Below the pieces are notes generated by a model. That model was given only the letters and a program-made list of their open reading frames with translations, was not told the DNA's origin and ran no database searches. A stretch of 32,273 nucleotides of DNA from contig JAFDVU010000075.1 of NCBI GenBank assembly GCA_018268835.1, positions 1-32,273 on the forward strand. Reading direction: 5' to 3'. The position numbers and the translations under genes were made by a program. Positions 31,269-32,273 of this stretch are shown in pieces. The stretch's first letter is position 1, and every line of letters starts with the position of its first letter. This DNA comes from Acidobacteriota bacterium. Its GTDB lineage: Bacteria; Acidobacteriota; Terriglobia; Bryobacterales; Bryobacteraceae.

Positions 31269-32108
31269 ATGACGTCAGAAACCCTCTCCCGGCGCAGCTT
31301 TCTAGCGGCCGCGGCCGCCGCTCCGATGGCATTCGCCGCTGCCAGGAAGATTCCCGTCGGCCTCGAACTCTTTTCCGTGCGTGACGAGATGACCAAGGAC
31401 ACGATGGCGACGGTGCGCGCCGTCGGCAAGATGGGTTACCAGGTGGTGGAATTCTACGGGCCGTACTTCCAGTGGACGCCGCAGTATGCCAAGGAAGCGC
31501 GCCAGGCGATGGACGACGTGGGGCTACGCTGCTACTCCACGCACAACGGGCCGGACAGCTTCAAGGGCGACGGCATCGCCAGGGCGATCGAGCTGAACCA
31601 CATTCTGGGCGCGAAGTTCATCGTGATGGCGAGCGCCGGGCGGGTGGAGACGCTGGACGATTGGAGGAAGGTGGCGGAGACGCTCGCCACGGCGTGCGAG
31701 AAGTTCCGTCCGGCCGGGTTGCGCGGCGGGTACCACAATCACCAGGCCGAGTTCAAGGCGGTGGACGGCAAGCGGCCGATCGAGATCATCGCGGCGGGCA
31801 CGCCGAAGGACTTCATGCTGCAACTCGACGTCGGCACCTGCGTGGAGGTGGGACAGGATCCGGTGGCGTGGATCAACGCGAATCCGGGCCGCATCAACAG
31901 CCTGCACCTGAAGGACTGGGGCGCGGGCGCGGATCGCGGGTATCGCGTACTGTTCGGGGAAGGCGATGCGCCGTGGAAGAAGATTTTCGCGGCCGCGGAA
32001 AAGAAGGGCGGCGTGGAGTATTACCTGATCGAGCAGGAAGGCAGCCGGTATCCCGCGATGGAAACCGCGGCGAAGTGCCTGGCGGCGTATCGGAAGATCC
32101 ACGGATAA
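31269..32108 (+). CDS. Tat-exported sugar phosphate isomerase/epimerase-like protein
   Basis: The product is a 279-residue TIM-barrel protein of the xylose isomerase-like (AP_endonuc_2) superfamily. ATG 31269 gives MTSETLSRRSFLAAAAAAP, a canonical Tat signal (SRRSFL), so the protein is folded before export. An upstream in-frame ATG at 31098 has no support and would bury the Tat motif. Core motifs: IPVGLELFSVRDEM, VVEFYGPYF, CYSTHNGPDSFK, HHILGAKF-like NHILGAKFIVMASAG, GGYHNHQAEF, MLQLDVGTCVEVGQDP, SLHLKDWG and YYLIEQEG. The E/D/H residues in these motifs are the usual metal ligands of the fold. It probably isomerises or epimerises a sugar in the periplasm; substrate unknown. Confidence 0.92.
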   Translation: MTSETLSRRSFLAAAAAAPMAFAAARKIPVGLELFSVRDEMTKDTMATVRAVGKMGYQVVEFYGPYFQWTPQYAKEARQAMDDVGLRCYSTHNGPDSFKGDGIARAIELNHILGAKFIVMASAGRVETLDDWRKVAETLATACEKFRPAGLRGGYHNHQAEFKAVDGKRPIEIIAAGTPKDFMLQLDVGTCVEVGQDPVAWINANPGRINSLHLKDWGAGADRGYRVLFGEGDAPWKKIFAAAEKKGGVEYYLIEQEGSRYPAMETAAKCLAAYRKIHG

Positions 32109-32124
32109 GGAGACGGTAGGGTTT

Positions 32125-32154
32125 GATCCAAAGGTCGGCCGGAGGCCGACGGTA
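32125..32154. repeat. Palindromic repeat, box B copy
   Basis: GATCCAAAG is followed by the perfect GTCGGCC/GGCCGAC hairpin and GGTA, the same unit as at 21041. It lies just after the isomerase-like gene. Confidence 0.75.
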
Positions 32155-32195
32155 CCCGTGGCGTGGCGCGGGGAGGCGGTCCGGAGGAGAATGCA

Positions 32196-32273
32196 GGGTC
32201 GAAAACCCGAGCGCTTGAGGCGTGCCAGCGTAGATTCCGGTTCGATCCAAAGGTCGGCCGGAGGCCGACGGTA
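32196..32273. repeat. Composite palindromic repeat, copy 2 (cut by window end)
   Basis: Box A (GGGTCGAAAACCCGAGCGC, 32196-32214) is followed by GATTCCGGTTCGATCCAA (32233-32250) and the GTCGGCC/GGCCGAC hairpin. It has the same order as copy 1 at 12918 but a different hairpin sequence. It may continue beyond the window. Confidence 0.75.

Overview
The window is high-GC bacterial DNA and most resembles the Acidobacteriota, in particular a Solibacter/Bryobacter-like organism. The best pointer is the NHL-repeat protein at 15628-17379. It ends in the 'Solibacter' C-terminal domain (TIGR03437 type: GVTNAASF, PGALASIFGSG, VNGTAAPLLFVSPGQVNFQVPW). RHS-family genes, a PEGA-tailed Ser/Thr kinase, many exported enzymes of DUF families and short intergenic palindromic repeats fit the same group. 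The assignment is an inference from protein families, not from a marker gene.

Layout. 1-2750 is an RHS locus: the 3' end of an RHS gene, an overlapping gene for an exported protein, a hairpin-dense gap, and the decayed N-terminal part of a second RHS-type gene. 2839-5846 holds a membrane Ser/Thr kinase and a SolA-like FAD amine oxidase. 12889-5879 on the minus strand is a tightly coupled four-gene operon (each stop/start an ATGA overlap): an ornithine cyclodeaminase/mu-crystallin homologue, a DUF1175 (YfaT-like) protein, a thioester-containing bacterial alpha-2-macroglobulin and a polytopic membrane protein. 13022-15262 is an accessory patch: a short AAA-type ATPase, a tiny ORF with a perfect Shine-Dalgarno, an AbiEii-like nucleotidyltransferase gene broken by two homopolymer frameshifts with its small partner, and a tRNA-Gly(TCC).

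15338-18183 (plus) carries a DUF350 membrane protein, the NHL protein and two small uncharacterised genes. 20931-18216 (minus) is a coupled hom / exported methyltransferase / DsbA-like operon. alaC (minus) and a zinc-ribbon methyltransferase (plus) diverge around 22290. They are followed by an S41 (CtpA-like) protease whose catalytic lysine position is Asp, a GH172 (DUF2961) glycosidase with a HEAT tail, two small genes (one with a four-Cys cluster), an M28 peptidase, a PF04185 phosphoesterase with a DUF4159 protein, and a Tat-exported sugar phosphate isomerase-like protein.

Two features run through the window. First, a TANNNT hexamer lies 7-8 nt upstream of the start codon of at least six genes that have no Shine-Dalgarno, which suggests leaderless transcripts. 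Second, a composite palindromic repeat (box A with GGGTCGAAAACCCG; box B with TTCGATCCAA plus a GC hairpin) occurs between genes at 12918, 21041, 32125 and 32196. No integrase, transposase, CRISPR array or secretion machinery was seen. I found no convincing wholly new multi-gene defence system. The strongest candidates for a second look are the alpha-2-macroglobulin operon, the Lys-to-Asp protease, the leaderless promoter pattern, the repeat family and the broken RHS and AbiE-type genes.
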